From an uncultured Candidatus Udaeobacter sp. (GTDB lineage Bacteria > Verrucomicrobiota > Verrucomicrobiia > Chthoniobacterales > UBA10450): a stretch of 22,150 bases of DNA. Where the stretch lies: positions 1 to 22,150 of the forward strand of contig CATPAV010000105.1 in the NCBI GenBank assembly GCA_955652245.1, written 5' to 3'. The translations under genes were made by a program, and so were the position numbers. The notes beneath the pieces were generated by a model. It searched no databases, was not told the origin of the DNA, and was given only the letters and a program-made list of their open reading frames with translations. Numbering within the stretch: position 1 is the first letter of the stretch; every line of letters starts with the position of its first letter. Below are positions 1 through 6,404 of the stretch, one piece after another.

Positions 1-299
1 CAATGACCCCGAACCCACACGGCAGTCGCTTGCGGCGGCATAACCCAACTGCCAGATACCCACACGTAGTCGGTTCCGGTCCAGCGCCAGTAGCCGGGCG
101 TCCAGACATATCCCGGGCCTGGGATCACCGTCTGCGTTTCAACGCGAACTGCCGGCGGAGTCCTGGCCACAACGACCTCCCGGGCCGGACCTTACGTCGT
201 AACCTCCCGCGTGGTCGTCGTGGTCACAGTAGTTGGTTCCTCAGCGCAGCCGACGAAGAAAAATGGGGCGAGCGCCAATGCATAGACACCTCTTCTCAT
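1..299 (-). pseudogene. YXWGXW-repeat lipoprotein gene with in-frame stop, cut by window edge
   Basis: Reading on the minus strand from the ATG at 299-297 gives a short signal peptide with a lipobox-like FVGC, then a Thr-rich stretch (EEPTTVTTTTTREVTT), so an exported lipoprotein is likely. The start is well supported: GAGGAGG lies just upstream of the ATG. The frame meets TAA at 194-192 after 35 residues. Beyond that stop the same frame stays open to the window edge and encodes the typical body of the family: PPAVRVETQTVIPGPGYVW, then TPGYWRW, DYVWVSGSWV and AVWVRGH, which are YxWxxGxW-like aromatic repeats. The stop therefore interrupts a normal gene rather than ending one. It could be a point mutation, a sequencing error or a recoded stop. 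The function of the family is unknown; such proteins are predicted to sit at the cell envelope. The 3' end lies outside the window. Confidence 0.72.
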
Positions 300-421
300 A
301 TAAGCCTCCTCGCTATGGATTCGTTTCGCACCAGGAACTCGGCTTTGTTCGAACTGCGATAACGATTTTTTCTCTACGCACAAGCGATAGCGGAAAACGG
401 ATTCTGATCCGATGATCAAGG

Positions 422-1084
422 ATGCTTTACGTTGTCGCAACCCCAATCGGCAATCTTTCGGACATCACACTTCGCGCGCTCGAGGTGTTGAAATCAGTCC
501 ATCTGATCGCGGCGGAAGACACGCGACATTCCAGCATCTTGTTGAAGCATTTCGAAATCAAGAAACCGCTCGTCAGTTATCACGAGCACAATGAAGCGAT
601 GCGCACCGCTCAACTGGTCGAGCGCCTCGCGGCGGGCGAAACCGTTGCCCTTATCACCGACGCCGGAACGCCAGGGCTTTCCGATCCCGGCGCGCGATTG
701 ATCCGCGAATGCATCAGGCGTGACCTGCCATTCACGATCATTCCTGGGGCGTCGTCGATCCTGATCGCACTAGTCGGTTCTGGATTCTCGACGGAGAACT
801 TTTGCTTTCGCGGATTTCTCCCTGTCAAAAGTGGACAGCGCGAACGCGAGCTGCAGGCAGCAGCCGAAGGCGACGAAACAACAATCTTTTTTGAATCGCC
901 ATATCGTCTCACGAAAACGCTCAAAGCATGCATCGACATCATGCCGGACCGCCACCTTTGCGTCGCCCGGGAGCTCACAAAAAAATTCGAGGAGTTTCGG
1001 CGCGGGACGGCCCGCGAGCTTTTCGCGCACTACGAAATGCGTCCGCCCAAAGGCGAGATTGTGCTTTTGGTTTCTGCACGGTAG
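422..1084 (+). CDS. rsmI: 16S rRNA (cytidine(1402)-2'-O)-methyltransferase RsmI
   Basis: A SAM-dependent tetrapyrrole-methylase-fold enzyme that 2'-O-methylates C1402 in the decoding centre of 16S rRNA. The 220-residue product begins MLYVVATPIGNLSDIT, the family's hallmark N-terminus, followed by AAEDTRHS, the glycine-rich ITDAGTPGLSDPG and IPGASS, and later FFESPYRL and the terminal PPKGEIVLLV. The ATG at 422 is preceded directly by AAGG and is the only start giving this N-terminus. The protein stops at the end of the catalytic core; the longer form in E. coli (about 286 residues) carries an extra C-terminal domain that is absent here, as in many shorter bacterial homologues. It is transcribed divergently from the lipoprotein gene and lies upstream of rplU after a 236-bp gap. 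Confidence 0.95.
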   Translation: MLYVVATPIGNLSDITLRALEVLKSVHLIAAEDTRHSSILLKHFEIKKPLVSYHEHNEAMRTAQLVERLAAGETVALITDAGTPGLSDPGARLIRECIRRDLPFTIIPGASSILIALVGSGFSTENFCFRGFLPVKSGQRERELQAAAEGDETTIFFESPYRLTKTLKACIDIMPDRHLCVARELTKKFEEFRRGTARELFAHYEMRPPKGEIVLLVSAR

Positions 1085-1320
1085 CTGTTTCGCTGCTTGC
1101 CACGCCATAGCCATGCGAAGGCGGGTGCGAAACGCGCGCGCGTCGCACGGCGACGCGGCTACAGCAGCCGATATTAAACAAATATGCGGCTTCGCCGCTA
1201 AATTCAGCCTCGAGCAAGGGATTGCTCGATCCACCCAGTACGCGCCACCTTTTCGTTTGCCAAAACCACTTACCTGTGGAATTTTGCGCGGCTTTTCCCA
1301 GGAGCATCTCGTTTCCTTGT
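1085..1320. other. rsmI-rplU intergenic region with three hairpins
   Basis: This 236-bp gap has no credible gene. It starts with a 32-bp dispersed repeat (1098-1129) and then holds three strong inverted repeats: an 8-bp stem CGCGTCGC/GCGACGCG with loop ACG (1139-1157), GCGGC-TTC-GCCGC (1186-1198), and CGAGCAA-GGGA-TTGCTCG (1211-1228). The first could end rsmI transcription, although no U-run follows. The last two lie in what is probably the rplU-rpmA leader and could be a structured 5' UTR. No function is proven. Confidence 0.5.
1098..1129 (+). repeat. 32-bp dispersed repeat, copy 1
   Basis: This segment matches 10927-10958 at 28 of 32 positions by direct comparison, sharing TGCGAAGGCGGGT near the 3' end. 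Both copies are intergenic and on the same strand. In copy 2 the core forms GCCTT-GCG-AAGGC; here one substitution weakens that hairpin. Confidence 0.7.
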
Positions 1321-1671
1321 ATGGCTTACGCAGTTATCAAAACCGGTGGACGACAGTATCGCGTCGCGGAGGGCGACACGATCGATGTCGATCTTTTGAA
1401 CGCCGAAGCAGGAAAAACGACCATCTTTGGCGACGTGCTATTGCATGCCGATGGCGACAAACTCACGCACGGTGATCCGCTAATCTCTGGCGCGAAGGTT
1501 ACGGCCGAAGTTGTCGAGCAACGAAAAGACAAAAAAGTCATCGCGTTCAAATTCAAACGGCGTAAAGGTTATCATCGCACGGTCGGACATCGGCGAAAGC
1601 TGACGCGAGTGAAGATCAAAAGCATCAGCGTCGGCGCGAAGAAGACCGCCACCAAGAAAAGCGACGAGTAA
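1321..1671 (+). CDS. rplU: Large ribosomal subunit protein bL21
   Basis: Ribosomal protein L21 binds 23S rRNA in the large subunit. The 116-residue product begins MAYAVIKTGGRQYRVAEGDTI, and the C-terminal part has KFKRRKGYHRTVGHRRKLTRVKI, the conserved basic rRNA-binding stretch of the family. The open frame extends upstream to 1222, but the ATG at 1321 gives the canonical N-terminus and the upstream residues do not resemble L21. The final 15 or so residues (VGAKKTATKKSDE) form a lysine-rich tail slightly longer than the usual length near 103. Together with rpmA 45 bp downstream it forms the common L21-L27 operon; obg, which often follows, is not present here. Confidence 0.96.
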   Translation: MAYAVIKTGGRQYRVAEGDTIDVDLLNAEAGKTTIFGDVLLHADGDKLTHGDPLISGAKVTAEVVEQRKDKKVIAFKFKRRKGYHRTVGHRRKLTRVKIKSISVGAKKTATKKSDE

Positions 1672-1716
1672 AACGAGCGACTATCAACTCTCAACTATTA
1701 ACCATCAACTTTCGTC

Positions 1717-1974
1717 ATGGCTCATAAAAAAGGACAAGGCAGCGTCAAGAACGGCCGCGACAGCGTCAGCAAACGGCTGGGCGTGAAAAAATTTGGGAGC
1801 GAGATGGTCGTCGCTGGCAACATCATTATCCGCCAGCGCGGGACCAAATTTTTGCCGGGAAGAAATGTGGGGCTCGGCCGCGATTACACGATTTTCGCAC
1901 TGGTAGATGGAAATGTGCGCTTCGATCGGGCTGGGCGACGGGTGAATGTCGATCCGGTCGCGGCTGGAAAATAG
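1717..1974 (+). CDS. rpmA: Large ribosomal subunit protein bL27
   Basis: Ribosomal protein L27 reaches the peptidyl-transferase centre with its N-terminus. The 85-residue product starts MAHKKGQGSVKNGRDSVSKRLGVKKFG and contains the signature GNIIIRQRGTKFLPGRNVGLGRDYTIFALVDG. The N-terminus is the uncleaved MAHKK type, without the protease-processed extension seen in Firmicutes. The ATG at 1717 follows a short AT-rich spacer of near-repeats (ATCAACT/TCAACT/ATTAACC/ATCAACT at 1682-1710) with no obvious Shine-Dalgarno, so translation is probably coupled to rplU upstream. Confidence 0.97.
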   Translation: MAHKKGQGSVKNGRDSVSKRLGVKKFGSEMVVAGNIIIRQRGTKFLPGRNVGLGRDYTIFALVDGNVRFDRAGRRVNVDPVAAGK

Positions 1975-2029
1975 CCGGTCGATTCTCCTTTCCGGTTCTG
2001 GCCAGCTCGCGGTATAACGAATTTCGCTG

Positions 2030-2638
2030 ATGAGATACAACACGTTCATTCTGTTCGGCGCCCCTGGCAGCGGCAAAGGCACCCAAGGGAAAACGCTCGG
2101 CACGATCCCGCGCTTTTATCATTGCGCCTGCGGCGATGTTTTCCGCTCGATCGATACGCGCACAAAAGTTGGCAAAGCCTTCCTGGAATACTCGAGCAAA
2201 GGTGAGCTCGTTCCGGATGAGATTACGGTCGAGCTCTGGCGGGAGGCCATCGAGGCGGCGGTGGACGCTCATAAGTTTAAACCGGACATTGACACGCTCG
2301 TCCTCGACGGCATTCCCCGGAACATCGGCCAGGCGAAAATCATGGAGGAAATGATCGACGTGAAAAAAGTGTTTCACCTCTCGTGCCCGAGCCGCGAGAC
2401 CCTTTTTACGCGCCTGAAAAAGCGCGCGTTGAAAGATAATCGCCTCGACGACGCGAACGAACAAGTCATCCAGCGTCGCCTCGATACCTACGAGTCGGAA
2501 TCGAAGCCCGTGCTTTCATATTATCCGGAAAAGATAATCGCGGCGGTTGACGCGACTCAGCCGCCTTCCAAAGTGTTGTTTGATATCCTCGCCAGCATGA
2601 ACGGCGTGGATGCTCATCATGAGCCAGCAACAGTTTGA
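2030..2638 (+). CDS. adk: Adenylate kinase (short-LID form)
   Basis: Catalyses ATP + AMP = 2 ADP in the cytoplasm. The 202-residue product has the P-loop GAPGSGKGT at residues 10-18, the AMP-site region CGDVFRS, LVLDGIPRN in place of the usual DGFPR, and RLDDANEQVIQRRLDTYE near the end. The LID is short: between RLKKRALKDNR and the DD there is no zinc-finger or extended LID insert as in the 214-residue E. coli enzyme. It is therefore a short-form nucleoside monophosphate kinase, and AMP specificity is inferred. The gene follows rpmA by 55 bp and overlaps the start of the zinc-ribbon gene, which suggests coupled translation. Confidence 0.9.
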   Translation: MRYNTFILFGAPGSGKGTQGKTLGTIPRFYHCACGDVFRSIDTRTKVGKAFLEYSSKGELVPDEITVELWREAIEAAVDAHKFKPDIDTLVLDGIPRNIGQAKIMEEMIDVKKVFHLSCPSRETLFTRLKKRALKDNRLDDANEQVIQRRLDTYESESKPVLSYYPEKIIAAVDATQPPSKVLFDILASMNGVDAHHEPATV

Positions 2639-2864
2639 AAATTTCACTGCCTCAAGCCTCTATTGCGAGAAGTGCAAAACCGCAATGCCGGTGCGTGAGC
2701 GGCTGCTGTTAGTCCTGCCTGACCGCGAGATTTTCGATTATCTTTGCACTGGTTGCGGATCGTCGGTCGGCCAGCGTGAAGTCACTGCCGGCGATAAATT
2801 GCTGGCGCAAGCAGTGGCGAGGCGGCGTCCGCGGCGCGCGCTCGCGCAAACGCTGCTTCATTAA
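2619..2864 (+). CDS. Small zinc-ribbon protein, function unknown
   Basis: An 81-residue cytoplasmic protein beginning MSQQQFENFTASSLYCEKCKTAMPVRERLLL. Two CxxC pairs (CEKC near residue 16 and CTGC near 46) would make a single four-cysteine zinc ribbon, with hydrophobic LLLVLPDREIFDYL between them. The C-terminus is arginine-rich (ARRRPRRALAQTLLH), compatible with nucleic-acid binding. The gene overlaps the end of adk in another frame, and fmt starts six bases after its stop, so the three are probably co-transcribed and translationally coupled. An in-frame ATG at 2610 is a possible alternative start. I do not recognise a named family; a role in translation is only suggested by the neighbours. 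Confidence 0.7.
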   Translation: MSQQQFENFTASSLYCEKCKTAMPVRERLLLVLPDREIFDYLCTGCGSSVGQREVTAGDKLLAQAVARRRPRRALAQTLLH

Positions 2865-2870
2865 GGCGCG

Positions 2871-3812
2871 ATGCGCGTCGCGTTCATCGGCACGGGTGGA
2901 ATCGGCGTGCCGGCGCTGCAAGCTTTACTGCGATCAGGCGAACACCAACTCACTGGGGTCGTCACCCAGCCGGATAAACCGATCGGGCGCGAGCAGCGAA
3001 TTGAGCCTTCCCCGATCAAAAAAGCGCTTATTGGAACCGAGATGCCGATCTTGCAACCGGCGCGGATTAAAGATCAGCAATCGATTGAGCAAATCCGCGC
3101 GCTGTTGCCGGACGTAATCGTGGTCCTGGCTTACGGACAAATTTTACCGCGCGCGATCCTTGAGAATCCCACTCTCGCTTGTTTGAACTTGCATGCGTCA
3201 TTGCTTCCACGACATCGCGGCGCGGCACCCATTCAAGCCGCAATTGCATCGGGCGACTCCGAAACAGGAATCACGGTTATGTACATGGATGAAGGTCTCG
3301 ACACGGGCGATATTTTATTGCAACACAAGATCGACATCTTGCCGACAGACACGGGTGGCTCGCTGCACGATCGGCTGGCGCAAATCGCGCCGGAGGTGTT
3401 GCTCGAGACTTTGAAGTTGCTTGCGCAAGGAAATGCACCGCGCGTCCCGCAGGATAATGTGCTCGCTACTTATGCGCCAAAATTGAGTCGCGACAACGGA
3501 CGAATTGATTGGACGGAACCAGCTAAGGTGGTCGAGCGAAAAATTCGCGCTTACAATCCGTGGCCAGGGGCGTTTGCAATTCTGACAGATAGGCTGGAGC
3601 ACGAGCTCAAACTGAAGATTCTTAACGCGCAGATTGTCGATGGAAAAGGAAGACCGGGCGAAGCTCTATGCGCAGATAATCGCGGGTTGATCGTTGCAAC
3701 CGGAGAAAAAGCACTTTCGCTCCAGAAAGTTCAGCTCGAAGGGAAATCGCGAATGGGCGCCCACGACTTCGTTCGTGGCCATGCTCGATTGCTAGAACGA
3801 AAGCTCAAGTAA
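2871..3812 (+). CDS. fmt: Methionyl-tRNA formyltransferase
   Basis: Transfers the formyl group of 10-formyl-tetrahydrofolate to Met-tRNAfMet for initiation. The 313-residue product has the formyltransferase N-terminal domain (MRVAFIGTGGIGVPALQALL; VVTQPDKPIGR), the catalytic segment CLNLHASLLPRHRGAAPIQAA (family SLLPRWRGAAPI, with W replaced by H), the GITVMYMDEGLDTGD segment carrying the catalytic aspartate, and a C-terminal tRNA-binding domain starting near YAPKLSRDNGRIDW and containing RAYNPWPGAF. Length is normal. The start codon lies six bases after the zinc-ribbon stop. There is no def gene next to it, unlike the common def-fmt pair. A strong hairpin terminator follows. Confidence 0.96.
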   Translation: MRVAFIGTGGIGVPALQALLRSGEHQLTGVVTQPDKPIGREQRIEPSPIKKALIGTEMPILQPARIKDQQSIEQIRALLPDVIVVLAYGQILPRAILENPTLACLNLHASLLPRHRGAAPIQAAIASGDSETGITVMYMDEGLDTGDILLQHKIDILPTDTGGSLHDRLAQIAPEVLLETLKLLAQGNAPRVPQDNVLATYAPKLSRDNGRIDWTEPAKVVERKIRAYNPWPGAFAILTDRLEHELKLKILNAQIVDGKGRPGEALCADNRGLIVATGEKALSLQKVQLEGKSRMGAHDFVRGHARLLERKLK

Positions 3813-3840
3813 TTCGCTGGATCCCTCCACGTCGCTCGGG

Positions 3841-3870
3841 ATGACTCGCGTTGCGAGTCATTTTGCTTTT
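3841..3870 (+). terminator. Rho-independent terminator after fmt
   Basis: A perfect 9-bp inverted repeat, ATGACTCGC (3841-3849) and GCGAGTCAT (3853-3861), with loop GTT, is followed by TTTGCTTTT. This fits an intrinsic terminator ending the rplU-to-fmt transcript. The stretch just upstream resembles a simple dispersed sequence (CCCTCCACGTCGCTCGGG). Confidence 0.75.
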
Positions 3871-3904
3871 CAAAGACCAGCGCGTCTTGTTTCATCAGAT
3901 CCGC

Positions 3905-4645
3905 ATGAAAACAGAGGTACCCGCTTACAAGCGCATTGTGCTCAAATTGAGCGGCGAAGCGTTGCAAGAACGCGGCGGGAGCGACAATATTTCGCCGGCG
4001 GTTGTGCGTGCGATCGCCGAGCGGATCAAGGAAGTGCGGGACCTGGGCGTGCAGATTGCGGTCGTAATCGGCGGGGGGAACATCTGGCGCGGCCTCTCCG
4101 CGTCGCATCGCGGAATGGACCGTACAACCGGCGATTACATGGGCATGCTGGCAACGGTAATCAACGCCTTGGCTTTGCGGAGCACGCTCGCCGAGATGGG
4201 TGTCGAGACCCGCGTGCAAACCGCCATTGAAATGAAAAACGTGGCCGAGCCGTTCATTCTTGGCCGCGCTATCCGGCATCTCGAACTTGGCCGCATAGTT
4301 ATCTTCGCGGCAGGCACCGGCAACCCGTACTTTTCCACCGACACCACCGCGGCGCTCCGCGCGAGCGAGATTCGCGCCGACATAATCCTGAAAGCCACGA
4401 AAGTGGATGGCGTTTACGATCGCGACCCGAATGCGCACGCAGACGCCCGACTCTACGATCGCCTCACGTTCACTGAAGCGCTCACGAAACGATTGCAGAT
4501 CATGGATTCGACCGCATTTAGCCTTTGTATGGATAACAAAATCCCCATCGTGGTCTTCGATATGAACAAACCGAGCAACATCCGCGATGCCGTGTTCGGG
4601 CGAAAAGTCGGGACGCTCGTTTGCGATGAACCCGAACCGAAGTAG
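3905..4645 (+). CDS. pyrH: Uridylate kinase (UMP kinase)
   Basis: Phosphorylates UMP to UDP in pyrimidine nucleotide synthesis; a hexameric amino-acid-kinase-fold enzyme specific to prokaryotes. The 246-residue product begins MKTEVPAYKRIVLKLSGEAL and shows VVIGGGNIWRG, the GDYMGMLATVINALAL segment, VFAAGTGNPYFSTDTTAALRA-like residues (IFAAGTGNPYFST), KATKVDGVYDRDP and MDNKIPIVVFDMNKP. The frame is open upstream to 3851, but that extension runs through the terminator hairpin and does not match the family, so the ATG at 3905 is chosen. frr follows after 12 bp, the usual pyrH-frr pair. Confidence 0.96.
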   Translation: MKTEVPAYKRIVLKLSGEALQERGGSDNISPAVVRAIAERIKEVRDLGVQIAVVIGGGNIWRGLSASHRGMDRTTGDYMGMLATVINALALRSTLAEMGVETRVQTAIEMKNVAEPFILGRAIRHLELGRIVIFAAGTGNPYFSTDTTAALRASEIRADIILKATKVDGVYDRDPNAHADARLYDRLTFTEALTKRLQIMDSTAFSLCMDNKIPIVVFDMNKPSNIRDAVFGRKVGTLVCDEPEPK

Positions 4646-4657
4646 AAATTTAATGGC

Positions 4658-5218
4658 ATGAGCAGCGACGACATTCTTCTCGAAGCCGAGATGTCGATGG
4701 AAAAAAGCGTGGATTACATGGTGCACGAATTTGCTGCCGTGCGCACCGGCAAAGCCTCACCCGGACTCGTCGAGAATGTCGATGTTGTAGCGTATGGATC
4801 GACCATGAAGTTGAAGCAGCTTGCATTGATCACCACGCCCGAGCCGCGTTTGCTCGTCGTTCAGCCGTTTGATGCCAGCACAGTGCAGGACGTCGAGCGG
4901 GCGCTCAAGGAATCAAAAATCGGCATCACGCCGAACGTCGATGGGAAGATTATTCGGCTCCCGATTCCAGAGTTGTCGGAAGAGCGGCGCAAAGATCTTG
5001 TCCGCTCACTCGGCAAAATGGCAGAGGAAGCGCGCGTGCGCGTTCGGGCGAACCGACGCGCGGCGCTCGATGAGGCGAAGAAACTCAAAGCCACCGGCGA
5101 ATTAAGCGAAGATGGATTGCGCGATTTGGAGGCCGAAGTGCAAAAGCTAACCGATCGTTTCGTCAAGTCGGTGGACGATCATCTCAAGCATAAAGAAGCT
5201 GAGATCATGAAAGTCTGA
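4658..5218 (+). CDS. frr: Ribosome recycling factor
   Basis: With EF-G it splits post-termination ribosomes so that subunits and mRNA are reused. The 186-residue product matches the usual length near 185. It has SVDYMVHEFAAVRTGKASPGLVENVDVVAYG in the first helix, the LVVQPFDASTVQDVERAL and GITPNVDGKIIRLPIPELSEERRKDLVR core, and the long C-terminal helices with VRVRANRRAALDEAKKL. The gene is closely downstream of pyrH, implying one transcript. A hairpin repeat between it and the convergent gene downstream probably acts as its terminator. Confidence 0.96.
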   Translation: MSSDDILLEAEMSMEKSVDYMVHEFAAVRTGKASPGLVENVDVVAYGSTMKLKQLALITTPEPRLLVVQPFDASTVQDVERALKESKIGITPNVDGKIIRLPIPELSEERRKDLVRSLGKMAEEARVRVRANRRAALDEAKKLKATGELSEDGLRDLEAEVQKLTDRFVKSVDDHLKHKEAEIMKV

Positions 5219-5261
5219 TCGCGCGCAAGATCGACCTCTCCTACGATCGACAATCGAATTC

Positions 5262-5284
5262 GTAGGGCGTCTGTGCCAGACGCC
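5262..5284 (+). repeat. REP-like hairpin, GTAG-headed, single copy; possible terminator
   Basis: GTAG (5262-5265) is followed by a perfect 8-bp stem GGCGTCTG (5266-5273), loop TGC, and CAGACGCC (5277-5284). It lies between the convergent frr and membrane-protein genes and may serve as a terminator in both directions. The GTAG foot and the three-base loop match the other copies at 7939-7988, 19719-19742 and 21650-21673. Confidence 0.7.
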
Positions 5285-5289
5285 AATTT

Positions 5290-6105
5290 CTACAGCCGCA
5301 CCAGATCGACCAGGAACTGGCACCAAAGATAAACCATCCCGCGCCAGGAATATTTTACATCGCCCGCGGCAGTCTGCTTGAGCACGCCCTTGGCAATATT
5401 ATGCGCGATTTGATCGCGCAGATCGTTTTCGATTTCCGTTTCGATACGCTCTTCATCCAACATATCGATCGCGTCTGCATTCACGCCGTTCCGGCGGAGA
5501 AACTCGCGATGGCTTTGATAAAGCTGCCCAAACGATTGATCAGGGCGTTGTCGGTTGATGCGAAACTGAGGAGTCACTTTCAGACCGTAGGAGAGCGGAT
5601 AATTCCAGGTCGTCCAAATCGTCCCCCCCTTGGCGCGCGATGAAATGCGCAAATAATAAAACGAGAGATCATGCTGCTCGTTCAGGCAGATCGCAGCCTG
5701 GGCTCGATCTTCCTCCTTGTAAAACAAACGGAAAAACTGGCGGTAATCCTCCCAATCCCAGCCGGTATCGCCCACATGGACGAAACCTTCGCTCTCGATC
5801 CCGCGCGTGATTTCAGTTAGCGCAGGAAAACTATCCGATGACGGCGGACTTTTCGGGCGGAGCTGTTTTTCTTTCGGCAGCCGAAGGGCGCGGATGCGAG
5901 TGAGAATTTCCAGCCACGGCAGAAAAAGCCAGCTCACGGCGGCAACCAATCCAAGTACCCAGCTGCCAGTTATAAAGAAGATTGCTAGGAATGAGGCGAC
6001 AAGAATACCGAGCGCACCCGCCTTTTGTGAATACGAGTTTTGAAAGGTGCGCAGGCCGACGCTGAGCATCGCCACCCCGAGCGTTAAAAAAACACCAAAC
6101 AGCAT
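5290..6105 (-). CDS. Membrane protein of unknown function
   Basis: A 271-residue protein I cannot assign to a family. The first 66 or so residues hold two or three hydrophobic segments (about 2-18, 30-46 and 48-66), then a basic linker (RIRALRLPKEKQLRPKS) and a soluble C-terminal domain of about 190 residues containing GDTGWDWEDYRQFFRLFYKEEDRA and a tryptophan-rich stretch, GGTIWTTWNYPLSYGLKV. The C-terminal domain is presumably cytoplasmic by the positive-inside rule. Its ATG overlaps the glutaredoxin stop by one base (TAATG), so the two are translationally coupled. The nature of any shared function is not visible in the sequence. Confidence 0.75.
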   Translation of the reverse strand: MLFGVFLTLGVAMLSVGLRTFQNSYSQKAGALGILVASFLAIFFITGSWVLGLVAAVSWLFLPWLEILTRIRALRLPKEKQLRPKSPPSSDSFPALTEITRGIESEGFVHVGDTGWDWEDYRQFFRLFYKEEDRAQAAICLNEQHDLSFYYLRISSRAKGGTIWTTWNYPLSYGLKVTPQFRINRQRPDQSFGQLYQSHREFLRRNGVNADAIDMLDEERIETEIENDLRDQIAHNIAKGVLKQTAAGDVKYSWRGMVYLWCQFLVDLVRL

Positions 6106-6350
6106 TAGGGATTAATCTGGTGCTCGCTTAGAAATTTTTCGAGCTGATCGGTATCGAAATTCGCCAGGATCCTGTCGCCCGCCACGAATGTCGGGACATA
6201 AGTTTGCTCGGAAAGCTGTTTCATCTCCTCGTATGCGTGTCGATCTTTGCCGACATCAACGACATCGAAACGATAGCCTTTTTCGGTGAGATAATCCTTC
6301 GCGTCAATACACCATGAGCACCATTCGCGACTGTAAAGCCTTAGTTCCAT
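6105..6350 (-). CDS. Glutaredoxin-like protein
   Basis: An 81-residue small thioredoxin-fold redox protein. It starts MELRLYSREWCSWCIDAKDYLTEKGYRFDVVDV, with the dithiol active site CSWC at residues 11-14 immediately before the first helix, and has the cis-proline loop YVPTF near residue 52. The core is complete and of usual length for the Grx/NrdH/UXX-star type group. The substrate is unknown; the CSWC centre differs from the CPYC of classical glutaredoxins and there is no ribonucleotide reductase gene nearby. It lies 54 bp downstream of proS and directly upstream of the membrane-protein gene, with a one-base overlap. Confidence 0.88.
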   Translation of the reverse strand: MELRLYSREWCSWCIDAKDYLTEKGYRFDVVDVGKDRHAYEEMKQLSEQTYVPTFVAGDRILANFDTDQLEKFLSEHQINP

Positions 6351-6404
6351 CGAGACGCGCTAATAAACTGTCGCTTTCGAGCGCGTCAACCGACAGCCGG
6401 TGTT

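Noticed and set aside
1222..1320. Upstream extension of rplU (and similar extensions of rplM, pyrH and the aminotransferase).
   Set aside because: The internal ATGs give canonical N-termini; the upstream residues are translated intergenic repeats or hairpins.
3731..4726. Long minus-strand open frame (331 codons) opposite pyrH.
   Set aside because: It is the complement of a well-supported pyrH and frr start; the translation has no recognisable domain and reflects codon bias of the GC-rich gene opposite.
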